Source of the DNA: an uncultured Lachnospiraceae bacterium
Lineage (GTDB): Bacteria; Bacillota; Clostridia; Lachnospirales; Lachnospiraceae
Direction: 5' to 3'
Assembly: GCA_910588125.1 (NCBI GenBank)
Contig: CAJUPI010000095.1
Location: 1 to 7,764 of the forward strand
DNA length: 7,764 bases
Under the pieces are notes generated by a model. The model was not told the DNA's origin. It saw nothing but the letters and a program-made list of their open reading frames with translations, and ran no database searches. Position numbers and translations under genes: made by a program. This document shows positions 7,045-7,764 of the stretch, piece after piece; the first letter of the stretch is position 1; every line of letters begins with the position of its first letter.

Positions 7045-7284
7045 TTAATCATCTGGTTCTAATTCATCAAATAATTCCGAATTATAAAATTCTCGGATGG
7101 TTACCCCTAACCCATCCGCTATTTTATTAATATTTACAATACCTGGATTTTTACTCTTTCCGCTAATAATACTTTTATATGTGGAAGAAGGCATACCTGC
7201 CCTATAACTTACAGAGTAACCACTCAAATTTTTTTGCCGACATAATTCAACTATTCTAAAACTGGTTGCTTCACGTATTGTCAT
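7045..7284 (-). CDS. Small XRE/Cro-CI-type helix-turn-helix regulator
   Basis: DNA-binding protein of 79 residues, little more than one HTH domain. Helices run about 7-17 and 22-29, the recognition region is MPSSTYKSIISGKSKNP (31-47), and the closing segment NINKIADGLGVTIREFYN (51-68) is typical of the Cro/CI fold. The tail is acidic (DELEPDD). The ATG at 7284 is chosen because GAGGTG lies 6 nt upstream; the in-frame ATG at 7329 would bury that site. No partner gene is adjacent: it has its own promoter and terminator, so it is a solitary regulator. It could be an antitoxin-like or housekeeping repressor, but no toxin is visible in the window. Target genes are unknown; the palindrome upstream (7394-7412) is a possible self-operator. 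Confidence 0.85.
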   Translation of the reverse strand: MTIREATSFRIVELCRQKNLSGYSVSYRAGMPSSTYKSIISGKSKNPGIVNINKIADGLGVTIREFYNSELFDELEPDD

Positions 7285-7339
7285 AATATTCACCTCTTTT
7301 TCATAAGTGTAGTCGAATTTGTCTTTCAAACAGGTCGAT

Positions 7340-7368
7340 ATAATATCCCATATTTATAATATTACCAA
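7340..7368 (-). promoter_or_regulatory. Probable promoter of the XRE gene
   Basis: Minus strand: TTGGTA (7363-7368, 4 of 6), a 17-bp spacer, TATTAT (7340-7345, 5 of 6). The start would be near 7333, giving a leader of about 50 nt. It is weaker than the PTS and adhE promoters. Confidence 0.5.
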
Positions 7369-7393
7369 AATTTTCCTTTTTTTGATAAGGCAT

Positions 7394-7412
7394 ATAAGTG
7401 GAGTATACTTAT
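7394..7412. promoter_or_regulatory. Palindrome upstream of the XRE promoter
   Basis: ATAAGT (7394-7399) and ACTTAT (7407-7412) form inverted arms. An overlapping perfect 8-bp palindrome AGTATACT lies at 7402-7409. The position, about 26 bp upstream of the -35, suits a regulator site, perhaps for the XRE protein itself. The same AGTATACT also occurs at 2640-2647 just before the MATE ribosome site, which may be chance. Confidence 0.3.
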
Positions 7413-7565
7413 TTTATAATCCCCCTTAATTCCAGACAAAAGACTACCAACATACAAAATCCGGTAAATATATATCTTATACATATATTCCAAATCAAAT
7501 TTATAAATAATCTAAGTTATATAATTCATTAACAGAAAAATTCATTTTACTTCCATAAATTAAAA
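7413..7565. other. Intergenic stretch, nothing recognised
   Basis: AT-rich DNA with stops in all frames that I checked and no hairpin, promoter pair or repeat that I can support. A TATAAT at 7415-7420 on the plus strand has no matching -35. It is part of a gene-free region running from 7285 to the right edge. Confidence 0.5.
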
Positions 7566-7597
7566 ATACCGCCTATTTCATATAAAATAAGCGGTAT
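7566..7597 (-). terminator. Intrinsic terminator of an unseen minus-strand transcript
   Basis: ATACCGC (7566-7572) pairs with GCGGTAT (7591-7597), and TATTT/AAATA extends the stem inward. On the minus strand the stem is followed by TTTTT then AATTT, whereas the plus strand has no clean T-run. So it should end a transcript coming from the right, that is from the segment at the window edge or beyond it. Confidence 0.6.
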
Positions 7598-7666
7598 ATA
7601 AATCAATATTTTATTTTGAATAAATCTTTTATATCCTATCCTCTCGGATATCCAATGTCATTAAGT

Positions 7667-7762
7667 TTAGTCCTGAGAATACTCAGCCATGGAAAAAGGA
7701 GCGAGAAGCGGCGGAAAAATGGTCTGCCGCTTTTGACTTTGCAGGGATTTAGAAGTCCTTAA
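7667..7762 (-). other. Right-edge open frame, partial, coding status doubtful
   Basis: A minus-strand frame enters from the right edge and stays open for 31 codons to a TAA, with tail FPPLLAPFSMAEYSQD. It is followed about 70 nt later by a minus-strand terminator, which fits a 3' end. The same DNA is also open on the plus strand from an ATG at 7655 to a TAA ending at 7762 (35 codons, ending LPLLTLQGFRSP), but no ribosome site precedes that ATG. The segment is more GC-rich than its surroundings and holds small stems: CTGAG/CTCAG at 7673-7686 and an AAGCGGC/GCCGCTT pair. It may be the end of a gene, a structured RNA or a dispersed repeat; I do not recognise a family. Confidence 0.3.
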
Positions 7763-7764
7763 AT

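Noticed and set aside
6867..7052. 61-codon minus-strand frame after the XRE gene
   Set aside because: It has no ribosome site and runs through the strong intrinsic terminator hairpin; its composition is that of AT-rich non-coding DNA.
7382..7420. Plus-strand promoter TTGATA ... TATAAT
   Set aside because: The spacer is 27 bp, far outside the working range, and no gene follows on the plus strand.

Overview
The window looks like a chromosomal piece from an AT-rich, fermentative Firmicute, most likely a gut Clostridia/Lachnospiraceae-type organism. The reasons are strong GGAGG ribosome binding sites, consensus sigma-A promoters, very AT-rich intergenic DNA, a two-domain AdhE, a NagE-type PTS permease and a MarR-MATE efflux pair. 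The genus is an inference. No phage, conjugation, CRISPR, tRNA or rRNA genes were found.

Layout. Positions 1-153 hold an almost fully palindromic, MITE-like hairpin element cut by the left edge. It lies just downstream of a minus-strand PTS EIIC-EIIB permease gene (187-1653), which has a perfect TTGACA-17-TATAAT promoter at 1810-1838 and a leader of about 150 nt. A very AT-rich gap follows. The plus-strand operon marR (2149-2577) and MATE efflux pump (2669-4024) has its own promoter, a palindrome at the predicted transcription start, and a terminator-like hairpin between the genes that covers an alternative in-frame start codon of the pump. A 17-bp hairpin (4032-4075) separates the pump from the convergent adhE gene (4109-6718, minus). 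adhE has a second perfect consensus promoter overlapped by a Rex-like palindrome, with another Rex-like site and a tandem/inverted ATCGATATTTT repeat in the early leader. Further right are a small solitary XRE-family regulator (7045-7284, minus) with a textbook intrinsic terminator, then about 480 bp without a convincing gene. That stretch holds a minus-strand terminator and, at the right edge, a more GC-rich segment open in frames on both strands.

How the parts relate. There are four independent transcription units: sugar uptake, drug efflux with a local repressor, NADH-recycling ethanol fermentation under probable redox control, and a lone small DNA-binding protein. No novel multi-gene system is evident. 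The most interesting signals are non-coding: two hairpins 4 kb apart share a 25-nt motif with 21 identities, suggesting a repeat family used as 3' ends; the paired Rex-like sites at adhE; the hairpin at the marR-MATE junction; and the unexplained right-edge segment.
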